A stretch of 64,000 nucleotides of DNA. Origin: Devosia nitrariae. GTDB taxonomy: Bacteria > Pseudomonadota > Alphaproteobacteria > Rhizobiales > Devosiaceae. A model generated the notes under the pieces. It made no database searches. It worked only from the letters and a program-made list of their open reading frames with translations, and was not told where the DNA came from. The stretch covers positions 496,001 through 560,000 of the forward strand of contig NZ_BSNS01000024.1 in the NCBI RefSeq assembly GCF_030160115.1. The letters are read 5' to 3'. A program made the position numbers and the translations under genes. Positions 8,177-17,220 of the stretch are shown one piece after another. The stretch's first letter is position 1, and each line of letters begins with the position of its first letter.

Positions 8177-9231
8177 TAGTCGAGGCCCAGCATCTTGCGG
8201 TTTGCCGCCCGGTCGGTACCCGCGGCGGCGAAATCGTCAAAGGCTTTTTCGGTAACGCGGATGATGTGGCTGGCGATGAACTCGGCCCCCTCACGGGCGC
8301 CGTCCTCCGGATGCTTCAAGGCACACTCCCACTCCAGCACCGCCCAGCCGGCAAAATCGTACTGCGCCATCTTGGAAAAGATCGAGGCAAAATCGACCTG
8401 GCCGTCGCCCAGGGAGCGGAAGCGCCCTGCCCGGTTCACCCAGCTCTGGTAGCCGCCATAGACGCCCTGGCGGCCCGTCGGATTGAACTCGGCGTCCTTG
8501 ACGTGGAACATCCGGATGCGCTCGTGGTAGATGTCGATGTAGTCGAGATAGTCGAGCTGCTGCAGCACGAAATGGCTGGGGTCGTAGAGGAGGTTGGCGC
8601 GCGGATGGTTGTTCACCCGCTCGAGGAACATCTCGTAGGTCACGCCGTCGTGCAGATCCTCGCCCGGGTGGATTTCGTAGCAGACGTCGACGCCGGCTTC
8701 ATCGAATGCATTGAGGATCGGGGTCCACCGGCGAGCCAGTTCGTCGAAGGCCTCCTCGACGAGACCGGCGGGGCGCTGCGGCCAGGGGTAGAGATAGGGC
8801 CAGGCAAGCGCACCTGAGAACGTTGCGTGCTCGGTCAGGCCAAGGTTCCGGCTGGCCTTGGCGGCGTTGAGCATGGTCTTGACGGCCCATTCCTGCCGGG
8901 CCCTCGGATTGCCGTGCACCGAAGCGGGCGCGAAGCCGTCGAAGGCGGTATCGTAGGCCGGGTGGACGGCAACGAGCTGGCCCTGCAGGTGCGTCGACAG
9001 CTCGGTGATCTCGACGCCATTCTCCTTGGCGGTGCCCTTTAGTTCGTCGCAGTAGTCTTTTGAACTGGCTGCCTTTTCGAGGTCGATGAAGCTCTCGACC
9101 CAGGTCGGCACCTGCACGCCCTTGTAGCCGAGATCCGCCGCCCATTTGCAGATGGATGCAAAGGAATTGAACGGCGCCGCGTCGCCGGCGAACTGGGCCA
9201 GAAAAATGGCGGGCCCCTTGATGGTGCGCAT
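8176..9231 (-). CDS. Sugar phosphate isomerase/epimerase (xylose-isomerase-like TIM barrel)
   Basis: A 351-residue TIM-barrel protein. Visible metal and substrate motifs include CYEIHPGEDLHDG, LLYDPSHFVLQ and FHVKDAEFNP, which match the AP-endonuclease-2 / xylose isomerase-like fold. Enzymes of this class isomerise or epimerise sugars, keto-inositols and keto-sugar intermediates. The ATG at 9231 has AGAGGAGG before it; the longer open frame to 9342 is not homologous-looking. It is separated from the upstream dehydrogenase gene by a 248-base gap with a palindromic repeat, so expression here could be partly attenuated. Confidence 0.88.
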   Translation of the reverse strand: MRTIKGPAIFLAQFAGDAAPFNSFASICKWAADLGYKGVQVPTWVESFIDLEKAASSKDYCDELKGTAKENGVEITELSTHLQGQLVAVHPAYDTAFDGFAPASVHGNPRARQEWAVKTMLNAAKASRNLGLTEHATFSGALAWPYLYPWPQRPAGLVEEAFDELARRWTPILNAFDEAGVDVCYEIHPGEDLHDGVTYEMFLERVNNHPRANLLYDPSHFVLQQLDYLDYIDIYHERIRMFHVKDAEFNPTGRQGVYGGYQSWVNRAGRFRSLGDGQVDFASIFSKMAQYDFAGWAVLEWECALKHPEDGAREGAEFIASHIIRVTEKAFDDFAAAGTDRAANRKMLGLD

Positions 9232-9434
9232 ATGGACCTCCTCTTTGCGCTGCCCCTCCCGGCGCCCTGGTGTACGTACCTCAGGGCCGCTCTGGGGGTG
9301 CAGTCTGGTTGAAACGGTTGTGGCGGACCGCCAGCCCGCCATCGCGTTTATCAGTGTGGGCAGACCTTATTGGAGCGGCCTGCCCTGTCAAGCTCAGAGC
9401 GCCGGCGGAACCGGCGTCCTTACTCTCTGTCCTC

Positions 9435-9480
9435 GCATCGGATTCGCCCGAAAAGCGGCATCCACTTTTCGGTCCAATGC
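9435..9480. repeat. Rhizobiales-type extragenic palindrome
   Basis: A dyad-like element with outer arms GCATCGGATT / AATGC and an inner stem CCGAAAAG / CTTTTCGG (9449-9456, 9466-9473 approximately). It resembles palindromic repeats common between genes in Rhizobiales and touches the stop codon of the dehydrogenase gene. On the minus strand it could also act as a weak terminator or mRNA stabiliser. Confidence 0.5.
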
Positions 9481-10622
9481 TAAGCCTTGAGCAGCGCCTT
9501 GGCGTCGTCGGGGCCGAGAGCGAGCGGTCGCTCACAGGTCGTCTGAAGCGTCTGCACCTCACCAGACTCGGCGGCCTTGAGCAGCGAAGTCATGATGTCG
9601 ACGGCGTGGAGCGCGACGTCAAGGCCGCAACGGGCGGGCCGGCCGTTCTCGAGCGAAGCCATCATGTCGGCGAGACCGGCCGTACGGTAGTTGGCGCGCG
9701 GGTTGGGCTTGTCGAGATCCTGGTTGAAGATGCCGAACGGGTGGTTCCACGGTTCGACCGGCTGCTTCTCTCCGGCCGGATCGGTGATGACGAGATCGCC
9801 GCCAAAGAAGTTCGGATCCGGTACGTAGACGGTGCCCTCCGTGCCGTAGAGCTCGATGTTGTGGTGGCCGTGGCTGGCGACGTCCCAGCTCGCGCCGATG
9901 GTGACGATCGCGCCCGAATGGAACTCGAGAATACCGTGGACGGTCGTTGGCGTGCCCACCTTGATCCTGGTGCCCTGATAGGGACCGGCGGCAGTCACCT
10001 CGCGCTCAGTCCGCGCCATGTTGGCAAAGGCGGTGACGCGCCTGACCGGCCCGATGAGGTGGATGAGGTCGGTGACGTAATAAGGCCCGATGTCGAGGAT
10101 GGGCCCTGCCCCGATCTGGAAGAAGAAGTCCGGGTTCGGATGCCAGTGCTCCATGCCGCGGCTCATCACATGGGTCGTGCCGGAGGTGATCCTGCCGAGC
10201 TTGCCGCTGTCGATGATCTCGCGGGCCTGCTGATGGGCGCCGCCCAGGAAGGTGTCGGGGGCGCTGCCGACCGCGAGATTGCGCTCATGGGCGGCCTTGC
10301 GCAGCGCCAGGCCCTCCTCGAGTGTCAGAACGAACGGCTTTTCCGAATAAACGTGCTTGCCGGCCGAGATCGCATCCATCGACACCTTGTAATGGGTGGC
10401 CGGGATGGTGAGGTTGACGATCACATCGACCTCGCTGTTCTTCAACAGCTCGTCCGGGGTCTGCGCGGCAACACCGAATTCCTCGGAACGCTTCTTTGCC
10501 GCCTCCGGCACGATGTCGGCAACCGCGCGTACTTCAAGGCTCTTGAACAGCGGAGCAAGCTTCAGATAGGCGGCCGAAATATTGCCGGCACCCACGATGC
10601 CGACGCCATAGGTCTTGGTCAT
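9480..10622 (-). CDS. Gfo/Idh/MocA-family oxidoreductase
   Basis: A 380-residue dehydrogenase with the Rossmann motif GIVGAGNISAAYL and the catalytic lysine in SEKPFVLTLEEG; the segment GAGPILDIGPYYVTDLIHL carries the active-site Asp and Tyr/His positions. A GTG at 10628 shares a base with the stop of the upstream isomerase, but the ATG at 10622 with GGAAG upstream is the better start. It follows a TIM-barrel isomerase, and this pairing occurs twice in the operon, suggesting two rounds of oxidation and isomerisation on one imported sugar. The true substrate is unknown. Confidence 0.9.
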   Translation of the reverse strand: MTKTYGVGIVGAGNISAAYLKLAPLFKSLEVRAVADIVPEAAKKRSEEFGVAAQTPDELLKNSEVDVIVNLTIPATHYKVSMDAISAGKHVYSEKPFVLTLEEGLALRKAAHERNLAVGSAPDTFLGGAHQQAREIIDSGKLGRITSGTTHVMSRGMEHWHPNPDFFFQIGAGPILDIGPYYVTDLIHLIGPVRRVTAFANMARTEREVTAAGPYQGTRIKVGTPTTVHGILEFHSGAIVTIGASWDVASHGHHNIELYGTEGTVYVPDPNFFGGDLVITDPAGEKQPVEPWNHPFGIFNQDLDKPNPRANYRTAGLADMMASLENGRPARCGLDVALHAVDIMTSLLKAAESGEVQTLQTTCERPLALGPDDAKALLKA

Positions 10623-10627
10623 TTGCA

Positions 10628-11374
10628 CTACTTCCAGGCTTTGGCCGTCTCGATCGAACGGCGAGCGAAACGCTCGGCGTCGGACGGATTGTCATGTTCG
10701 GCAACGAAATATGCGGCCTTGGTCTTGGCCTTGACGTCGTTGATGAGGTTGTCCCAATCCATGGTGCCGTGGCCGACGTCGGCCCAGCCGTCTTCATCGG
10801 CGTTTTCACCCTCGGGCGCGATGTCCTTGACGTGGACGGCAGTGATGCGCTCGCCATACCGGTCCATCCAGGCGCGCGGGTCCTCGCCGCCCTTGGCCAC
10901 CCAGGCAACGTCCATTTCCCATTCGAGGCTGGCGCCGGTTTCGAGAATGATCTCCATCGGCGTCGAACCGGCTTCGGTCTTCCAGAACTCGAAGTGGTGG
11001 TTGTGCCAGCCGAAGCCGTAGCCCTCGGCCTTGTAGGTCTCGGCGAAGCCGGCAAGCGTCTCGGCGAATTCGGTCCATTTGGCGTCGGAATTGCCGAAGA
11101 GCTCGCGGTTGATGTGCGGGCAGAAGATGGTCTTGACGCCGATGGTTTCGGCGATCTTGAGGGTTGCGTCCTTGTCTTTCAGTTGATCCGGACCAAAATG
11201 GCCGGTGGGCATGGTCAGGCCGTGCTTGCGCAACATCTGGTCGAGCCCGGCAGGGTCGGAATAGAGGCCGCCGAAGCCCTCGACTTGCGTATAGCCGAGG
11301 GCGGCGAGCTTGCCGAGGAAGTCGTCGAGCGGTGGAAAGTTGCGGGCGCTATAGAGCTGAAATGAAAGGTCCAT
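10628..11374 (-). CDS. Sugar phosphate isomerase/epimerase
   Basis: A compact 248-residue TIM-barrel protein of the xylose-isomerase-like class. Motifs seen are GWHNHHFEF, LEWEMDVAWVAKGG and VHVKDIAPEG, which place the metal ligands (His, Glu, Asp, His). Its stop codon overlaps a possible GTG start of the next dehydrogenase gene. It lies 106 bases downstream of the ABC ATPase gene in the same direction. Confidence 0.88.
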   Translation of the reverse strand: MDLSFQLYSARNFPPLDDFLGKLAALGYTQVEGFGGLYSDPAGLDQMLRKHGLTMPTGHFGPDQLKDKDATLKIAETIGVKTIFCPHINRELFGNSDAKWTEFAETLAGFAETYKAEGYGFGWHNHHFEFWKTEAGSTPMEIILETGASLEWEMDVAWVAKGGEDPRAWMDRYGERITAVHVKDIAPEGENADEDGWADVGHGTMDWDNLINDVKAKTKAAYFVAEHDNPSDAERFARRSIETAKAWK

Positions 11375-11480
11375 GGGTCGCTTGCCTCATTGATGTGCGG
11401 GGTGCATCGGGCGACTAGCGTCGCCGGACGCGTTTATCGAGGAGGTGCGTCCGGGAAAACGAGCCCCGGAGCGGAAAGCG

Positions 11481-12575
11481 TCAGATACGGTTGCTCGTTG
11501 CCGTGTCGAAGATCGAGCCGCGGCCAGGATCGAAGCCAACCAGCACGGTCTGCCCGTCGCGAAGGTTGATTTCGCTGTCGGCGCGGAAGGTCAGCGTCTG
11601 CCCGGCGAGCTTGGTATAGGCGAGTGTGTCCGAGCCCATGGGCTCGACGATCTCGACCTCAACCTCGGTGGCGAAGGGCATGGCCTTGGCCGCCTCGCCG
11701 ACGGCGATATGCTCGGGCCGGACGCCCAGCACGCCCTTGACCGCTCCGCCATTGGGAGCTGTCTCGAACGCATAGGTCTTGACCGGAATGACCGTACCGT
11801 CATTGGCGCGGAACACCGGCTCGGTCCCGCCCTGCAGTTCGCCTTCGAGGAAGTTCATCGAGGGCGAACCGATAAAGCCGGCAACGTAGAGGTTGGTCGG
11901 CTTGTTGTAGATGGTGTGCGGGTCGGCGAGTTGCTGGATAACGCCGTTCTTCATGATGGCGATACGGTCGGCTAGCGTCAGGGCCTCGATCTGGTCGTGG
12001 GTGACGTAGATCATCGTGTTCTTGAGGCGCTGGTGCAGCCGCTTGATCTCGACGCGCAGGTCCGAGCGCAGCTTGGCATCGAGGTTGGAAAGCGGCTCGT
12101 CGAAGAGGAAGACATCGACATCGCGCACGAGGGCGCGGCCGATGGCGACGCGCTGACGCTGGCCGCCCGACAGCTCGACGGGCTTGCGCTTCAATAAGGG
12201 CTCGATCTGCAGGATCTCGGATGCGCGCTTGACCCGGCGCTCGACCTCATCCTTCTGCATGCGAGCGACCCTGAGGCCAAAGGAAAGGTTCCGCTCGACG
12301 GTCATCTGCGGATAGAGCGCGTAGGACTGGAACACCATGCCGATGCCGCGGTCCTTCGGCTCCTCCCAGGTGACATTCTTGCCGTTGATGAAGATCTGGC
12401 CGTCGCTGACGTCGAGGAGCCCGGCAATGCAGTTCAAAAGGGTCGATTTGCCGCAGCCGGAGGGGCCGAGCAGGACGATGAATTCGCCCTCGGCGATGTC
12501 GAGGTTGAGATGCTCGAGCACCTTCACGTGCCCGAAGTTCAGCGACAGATCGCGGATGGAAACGCTATGTTGCAT
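11481..12575 (-). CDS. Sugar ABC transporter ATP-binding protein (MalK/UgpC type)
   Basis: A 364-residue ATPase that powers the importer. It shows Walker A GPSGCGKST, Q-loop FQSYALYPQ, signature LSGGQRQR, Walker B VFLFDEPLSNLD and the switch histidine in THDQIEA. The C-terminal 120 residues form the TOBE/MalK regulatory region with VRPEHI. It is 4 bases downstream of the second permease. Because another sugar importer in this window (52354-55488) lacks an ATPase, this subunit could serve both. Confidence 0.95.
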   Translation of the reverse strand: MQHSVSIRDLSLNFGHVKVLEHLNLDIAEGEFIVLLGPSGCGKSTLLNCIAGLLDVSDGQIFINGKNVTWEEPKDRGIGMVFQSYALYPQMTVERNLSFGLRVARMQKDEVERRVKRASEILQIEPLLKRKPVELSGGQRQRVAIGRALVRDVDVFLFDEPLSNLDAKLRSDLRVEIKRLHQRLKNTMIYVTHDQIEALTLADRIAIMKNGVIQQLADPHTIYNKPTNLYVAGFIGSPSMNFLEGELQGGTEPVFRANDGTVIPVKTYAFETAPNGGAVKGVLGVRPEHIAVGEAAKAMPFATEVEVEIVEPMGSDTLAYTKLAGQTLTFRADSEINLRDGQTVLVGFDPGRGSIFDTATSNRI

Positions 12576-12579
12576 GCTT

Positions 12580-13515
12580 TTATCCCTTGACGGCGCCGGC
12601 TGCGATGCCGCGCACGAAGAGCCGGCCCGACACGAAATAGACGATCAGCGGTACAAGACCGGTCAGGATCGTGGCTGCCATGTTGACGTTGTACTCAGGG
12701 CTCCCCTGCACCGAGTTGACGATGTTGTTGAGCTGGACGGTCATCGGATAGTTCTGCGTGCCTGCAAAGACGACGCCGAACAGGAAGTCGTTCCAGATAC
12801 CGGTGATCTGCAGGATCATCGCCACCACGAAGATCGGCAGCGACATGGGCAGCATGATCTCGAAGAAGATGCGCCAGAACCCTGCCCCGTCAACGCGCGC
12901 CGCCTTGAACAGCTCGACCGGAAGCGACGCGAAGTAGTTGCGGAACAGGAGCGTCAGGATCGGCATGCCGAAGATGGTGTGCACGAGGATGACAGCCCAA
13001 AGGCTGCCGAAGATTCCGAGCTCGCGCGTGATCATCACAAGCGGATAGAGCATCACCTGGTAAGGGATGAACGAGCCGAAGATGAGGATGGTAAAGAAGA
13101 TCTCGGAGCCTTTGAACCGCCAGTTGATCAGCGCATAGCCGTTCACGGCGGCAATGAAGATCGACACCAGGGTCGAGGGCACGGTGATCTTGACCGAGTT
13201 CCAGAAGCCGGGGCTGAGCCCTTGGCATGTGAGACCCGTGCAGGCGCTGGTCCAGGCCTTGATCCAGGCCTCCCCCGTCGGTTCGATCGGCGGAGCGAAG
13301 ATGTTGCCCCAGCGGATCTCCGGCATCGTTTTGAACGACGTGGTGATCATCACGTAGAGCGGAAAAAGGAAATAGAGGCAGGCAAAGAAAAGGATCGAGT
13401 AGATGACGATCTTGCGTGGGGTGAAGAACGGTGTCGGGCGCGGCCCGCGCGCTTCGACGCGCGCGTCCTGGGAGGCGGTCGGCCCGGCCGAAGAGATGGT
13501 TGCGGTCTGGCTCAT
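12580..13515 (-). CDS. Carbohydrate ABC transporter permease (MalG-like)
   Basis: A 311-residue inner-membrane protein with about six transmembrane segments, the first near residues 36-58. The EAA coupling loop reads FKAARVDGAGFWRIFFEIMLP and docks on the ATPase. Its ATG overlaps the stop of the first permease by 4 bases (ATGA). The end signature IVYFVSGRLFVRGIAAGAVKG is typical of CUT1 MalG-type permeases. Confidence 0.95.
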   Translation of the reverse strand: MSQTATISSAGPTASQDARVEARGPRPTPFFTPRKIVIYSILFFACLYFLFPLYVMITTSFKTMPEIRWGNIFAPPIEPTGEAWIKAWTSACTGLTCQGLSPGFWNSVKITVPSTLVSIFIAAVNGYALINWRFKGSEIFFTILIFGSFIPYQVMLYPLVMITRELGIFGSLWAVILVHTIFGMPILTLLFRNYFASLPVELFKAARVDGAGFWRIFFEIMLPMSLPIFVVAMILQITGIWNDFLFGVVFAGTQNYPMTVQLNNIVNSVQGSPEYNVNMAATILTGLVPLIVYFVSGRLFVRGIAAGAVKG

Positions 13516-14453
13516 TTGCGGTTCCCTTTTCCGCCGAATTCGAGATAGGCCCAGGGGATGATGATGATCATGACGGTCAGGAGCATCATGGTCGAAGCGG
13601 CGAGGCCCTGGGCGATGTTACCGGCGCCGAACATGTAGTTGTAGACGTATTTGGCAGGCACTTCCGAAGCGATGCCTGGCCCGCCGTCAGTCAGGGCAAC
13701 CACCAGGTCGTAGAGGCGCACGATACCCGAGCCCACGAGCACGACAGCCGTGACGAGCACGCCGCGCATCATGGGCAGCACGATCGAGAGATAGGTGCGC
13801 CATGTGGGGATACCGTCCACCCGCGCCGCCTTCCAGATCTCGCCGTCAATGCCGCGGAGCCCCGCAAGCATCAGGATCATAACGAAGCCGACACCCTGCC
13901 AGAGCCCGGCAATCAACAGGGCATAGAGCACCATGCGCGGGTTGGTCAGCCAGTCGAACGTGAAGCCGGTCCAGCCGAGATTGCGCATCGTGCCCTGGAG
14001 GCCCAGCGAGGGATTCATGATCCACTGCCAGACGAGCCCGGTAACGATGAAGGACAGCGCAAAGGGGTAGAGCATGATGGTGCGAAATGCGTTCTCGAAG
14101 CGGATCTTCTGGTCCATCAAAACGGCGAGGAGGAAGCCGAAGACCATGGTGAAGACCAGCGAGAACGCACCATAGGTCACGAGGTTGGTGACCGAGACGT
14201 TCCAGCGCCGCGTTGCGAACAGTCGCTGATACTGCTCAAAGCCGACGAAGTCGCCGCTCGGCAGGAGCCTTGAATTGGTGAACGAATACCAGATTGTCCA
14301 GATTGTGCAGCCGACGAAGACGACAAGCACCGTCGCCATCATGGGCGCTGCCGCGATCTTGGCAGACAGGTTGCGAAGGAAGATATTGCGCAGGAAACGC
14401 GTCAACGAGCCCGCGCCACCCTTGCGCGCCTGCTCGACCGTCATGTCCGCCAT
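13512..14453 (-). CDS. Carbohydrate ABC transporter permease (MalF-like)
   Basis: A 313-residue membrane protein with about six helices and the coupling loop WKAARVDGIPTWRTYLSIVLP. ATG at 14453 follows GGAGAGG. It is the first permease after the binding-protein gene, separated from it by a hairpin (14472-14501). Confidence 0.95.
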   Translation of the reverse strand: MADMTVEQARKGGAGSLTRFLRNIFLRNLSAKIAAAPMMATVLVVFVGCTIWTIWYSFTNSRLLPSGDFVGFEQYQRLFATRRWNVSVTNLVTYGAFSLVFTMVFGFLLAVLMDQKIRFENAFRTIMLYPFALSFIVTGLVWQWIMNPSLGLQGTMRNLGWTGFTFDWLTNPRMVLYALLIAGLWQGVGFVMILMLAGLRGIDGEIWKAARVDGIPTWRTYLSIVLPMMRGVLVTAVVLVGSGIVRLYDLVVALTDGGPGIASEVPAKYVYNYMFGAGNIAQGLAASTMMLLTVMIIIIPWAYLEFGGKGNRK

Positions 14454-14471
14454 TGTGCCTCTCCATAATCA

Positions 14472-14501
14472 GCGGCCGGCTTGGAAGACCAGGCCGGCCG
14501 C
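14472..14501 (-). repeat. Hairpin between binding-protein and permease genes
   Basis: A 9-bp perfect GC stem (GCGGCCGGC with GCCGGCCGC) around a 12-base loop and with no T tract. Such structures often protect the upstream binding-protein mRNA and lower expression of the membrane genes. Confidence 0.6.
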
Positions 14502-14539
14502 CATGCAGTCAGTGGTGACTGTAGCTTACCATCCAGCTG

Positions 14540-15781
14540 TCAGTCAGCCGTCTCGATGATCGAGGCATAACGCTCGACGTAATCGTCGACGGTGATGCTG
14601 TCGTCGCCAAGGAACTCGATGTTGAGATCCTGTAGCTGCTGCTGGGTGTCGCTGGAGAGGGCGAAGTCACCGGAAGGCAGCAGGCCGTTCTCGAGGAGCT
14701 TGAGCGCCTTCTGCATGCAGGCGTTGGCTTGCGACAGATCGACGTCCGTGCGGATCGGCATCGAACCCTTCTTGAGGTTGAAGGCGAGCTGCGCCTCCGG
14801 CGAGATCAGGATCTTGGCGAGCTCGGTCTGGGCCTCGAGAACCTCCGGGTCCGTGCCCTCAGGCAGGACTGGGAAGTAGAAGGCGTCGCCGCCACCGGTA
14901 AGCTGATCGTTCATGCCGAGCGCCGGAAGGCATTCATAGTCCTCTCCCGGCACGCCACCGGCAACCTGCAGGTCGCCCTGGAGCCAGTCACCGTGGATAT
15001 TGCCGGCCGCTTCGCCCGCCAGGATCTGGTTGCCGACGTCGGCGAAGGCAGGGACCATGGTATCGGGTGAAACGACGCTGCGGATCGCGTCCATGGCCTC
15101 GGCCACCTTGCGGAACTCGGGGCCACGCACGGCTTCAACGTCCTTGTCGCGATTGACGGCGAGAACGAGCTCGCTGCCGCCGATGCCCGAGAGCAACACG
15201 CCCGGAACGCCAGCGATCGGCCAGCCGGTAGCAAGGCCGAAGGGCAGGATGCCGGCTTCCTCAAGCGCAGGCCAGGACGCGACGTATTCGTCCCAGGTGG
15301 TCGGCACGGGCTGGCCGATCTCCTCATAGGCGGCAGTCGAGAGCCACAGCCAGTCCCACGAGTGGATGTTGACCGGGAAGCAATAGATGCGACCCTCATA
15401 GGTGCACGGCTCCAGCAGAGACTGGTCGACGTAGAACTCGTTGATGTTGAGCTCTTCGGCGATGTCGGTCAGGTCGCGCATCAGGCCGGCCTGGATCAGT
15501 TCCTCGGCGTCGCGGCCCGTGTTCATCTGCGTGGCGCCCATCGGATCGCCGCCGATAATGCGGCTGATGATCACAGGGTTGGCACCGGTACCGGAACCAG
15601 AAAGGGCGCTGTCCACCCAGGTGTGACCCGTCTGTTCCTCGAACACGCGGGCGAACTCGGCAACGGCCGCGGCCTCACCTGCGGACGTCCACCAGTGGGT
15701 GACTTCTAGCTCAGCGGCGTTGATCGCCGTGGAGCTCAGGAAAGCGGTCGCCATGGCAGCAACCACTGCGTATTTCTTCAT
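14540..15781 (-). CDS. Sugar ABC transporter substrate-binding protein
   Basis: A 413-residue periplasmic protein. A Sec signal peptide (MKKYAVVAAMATAFLSSTA...NAA) precedes the mature start near ELEVTHWWTSAGE, a hallmark of CUT1 family binding proteins related to maltose/multi-sugar binders. ATG at 15781 follows GGGAGGAC. It is the first gene of the nine-gene operon and lies downstream of two LacI-type operators shared with the divergent regulator gene. The ligand is unknown; the enzymes downstream suggest a sugar or polyol that is oxidised first and isomerised later. Confidence 0.95.
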   Translation of the reverse strand: MKKYAVVAAMATAFLSSTAINAAELEVTHWWTSAGEAAAVAEFARVFEEQTGHTWVDSALSGSGTGANPVIISRIIGGDPMGATQMNTGRDAEELIQAGLMRDLTDIAEELNINEFYVDQSLLEPCTYEGRIYCFPVNIHSWDWLWLSTAAYEEIGQPVPTTWDEYVASWPALEEAGILPFGLATGWPIAGVPGVLLSGIGGSELVLAVNRDKDVEAVRGPEFRKVAEAMDAIRSVVSPDTMVPAFADVGNQILAGEAAGNIHGDWLQGDLQVAGGVPGEDYECLPALGMNDQLTGGGDAFYFPVLPEGTDPEVLEAQTELAKILISPEAQLAFNLKKGSMPIRTDVDLSQANACMQKALKLLENGLLPSGDFALSSDTQQQLQDLNIEFLGDDSITVDDYVERYASIIETAD

Positions 15782-15873
15782 AGGGTCGTCCTCCCAACGT
15801 TCACTTGGAGCCGAGGCTCCCGCGAAGCGGCCAGCCGCACGCACCTTCTCGAGAGGCGTCCGCGCTGGCTGCA

Positions 15874-15887
15874 TGTAATCGATTGCA
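15874..15887. promoter_or_regulatory. LacI-family operator 1
   Basis: TGTAATCGATTGCA fits the general LacI/GalR pattern TGNAANCGNTTNCA exactly, with a central CG. It lies between the divergent binding-protein and lacI-type genes. Confidence 0.7.
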
Positions 15888-15907
15888 TGGAGGCGCTTCG
15901 AGCCCTC

Positions 15908-15921
15908 TGCAATCGATTTCA
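15908..15921. promoter_or_regulatory. LacI-family operator 2
   Basis: TGCAATCGATTTCA also fits the pattern exactly. Its centre is 34 bp from operator 1, so two regulator dimers could bind side by side and control both divergent genes. Confidence 0.7.
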
Positions 15922-16004
15922 TTACTTTCAGCCGGTTGTTGCGCTGCTGTCAAGTTCCATTTATTGAAGTTGAAGTCCTGACAGCGAAAGGGACGCTGGC
16001 AGCC

Positions 16005-17069
16005 ATGGCGCTGACGAGAAAATCGCCGACGATTCAAGATGTTGCGCGCCATGCCGGCGTGTCGACGGCAACTGTGAGCCGTGCGCTCTCGATGCCGGAA
16101 AGGGTTTCGCAGGCGACGCGCGAGCGGATCGCGGTGGCCGTCACGGCGACGGGTTATACGCTCAACCAGGCGGCCCGGTCGCTGCGCCGTCAGCGCGCCG
16201 GCACTATCGTCATGGCCATGCCCAATGCGGGCAATCCCTATTACTCGACCATACTGGACGCGGTGCTCGCCGAGGCAGGCCATCGCGGCTATGGCGTCCT
16301 CGTCTCCAACAGGGTCCAGGGCGACCCGACCATATGGCTGCGCGACTATTTCCTGTCGAGCCGGGCCGACGGCCTGCTGCTGTTCGACATCACGCTCGAC
16401 GTTTCGGGCATGCGGCGCTTCATGGAAGAGCGCGGCAACCTGCCGATCGTGGTGGTCTGCGACGAGATAATCGAGCCGGGCTTCAACCTTGTGACCAGCG
16501 ACAATCGCGAGGCGACCGGCCGGGCCGTCCAGCATCTCGTGGACCTGGGACACCAGCACATCGGGCTGGTCGCCGGTCCTACGATCCACGACTATCCCAA
16601 CGAACGCACGCTGGGCTTCCGGCAGGCGCTCGCCCGCCACGGTCTAGCCATGCGCGAGGACTGGATCATTGCCGGAGACCACTCCATCGGCAGCGGATAC
16701 CAGGCCGGCTCACAGTTCGTTGCACTCGACGAGCGGCCAAGCGCGGTGGTCTGCGCCAATGACGAGATGGCTCTCGGCTTCATCTCAAGCGTGCAGCAGG
16801 CGGGCCTCCATTGCCCGCGGGACGTCTCGGTGGTCGGGTTCGACGACATCGACATGGCCCAGTATGTCTCGCCGGCACTGACCACCATGCGGCAAAAACG
16901 AGCTGAACTGGCCACGATCAGCACCAGCGCGCTCATCGACATCGTCGAGGGCGTGCGCGATCCGGCAAAGCCGGTGCGAATCATCCTGCGCTGCGACCTC
17001 ATCGCGCGGGCGAGCACCGCCCCGCCAAAGGGGGCTGCCGTGCGTCCGGCACGAGAGTTCCGATTCTGA
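16005..17069 (+). CDS. LacI-family transcriptional regulator of the sugar operon
   Basis: A 354-residue repressor. The N-terminal helix-turn-helix (TIQDVARHAGVSTATVSRAL) is followed by the hinge helix near NQAARSLRRQRA and a periplasmic-binding-like sensor domain with the CANDEMALGF and VGFDDIDMAQY motifs. The ATG at 16005 is chosen; the frame is open 23 codons upstream but without family sequence. It is divergent from the nine-gene operon, and two operators lie between them, so it probably represses both and responds to the imported sugar. Confidence 0.95.
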   Translation: MALTRKSPTIQDVARHAGVSTATVSRALSMPERVSQATRERIAVAVTATGYTLNQAARSLRRQRAGTIVMAMPNAGNPYYSTILDAVLAEAGHRGYGVLVSNRVQGDPTIWLRDYFLSSRADGLLLFDITLDVSGMRRFMEERGNLPIVVVCDEIIEPGFNLVTSDNREATGRAVQHLVDLGHQHIGLVAGPTIHDYPNERTLGFRQALARHGLAMREDWIIAGDHSIGSGYQAGSQFVALDERPSAVVCANDEMALGFISSVQQAGLHCPRDVSVVGFDDIDMAQYVSPALTTMRQKRAELATISTSALIDIVEGVRDPAKPVRIILRCDLIARASTAPPKGAAVRPAREFRF

Positions 17070-17143
17070 GAGGCTGCGGGCTTGCCCACTCACGCGAGGG
17101 GGTTGGGTCGCGCGCCCGCTTGCGCTAAAGGAGGCACCACTAC

Positions 17144-17220
17144 GGTCCCGTAGCTCAGCTGGATAGAGCAGCAGCCTTCTAAGCTGTTGGTCGCAGGTTC
17201 GAGTCCTGCCGGGATCGCCA
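17144..17220 (+). tRNA. tRNA-Arg (anticodon UCU)
   Basis: A 77-base cloverleaf: acceptor GGTCCCG/CGGGATC (one G-U pair), D arm GCTC/GAGC, anticodon arm GCAGC-CTTCTAA-GCTGT, T arm GCAGG-TTCGAGT-CCTGC, discriminator G and encoded CCA. Everything from here to about 31350 looks like accessory DNA, so this tRNA is a plausible integration site. Confidence 0.97.
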
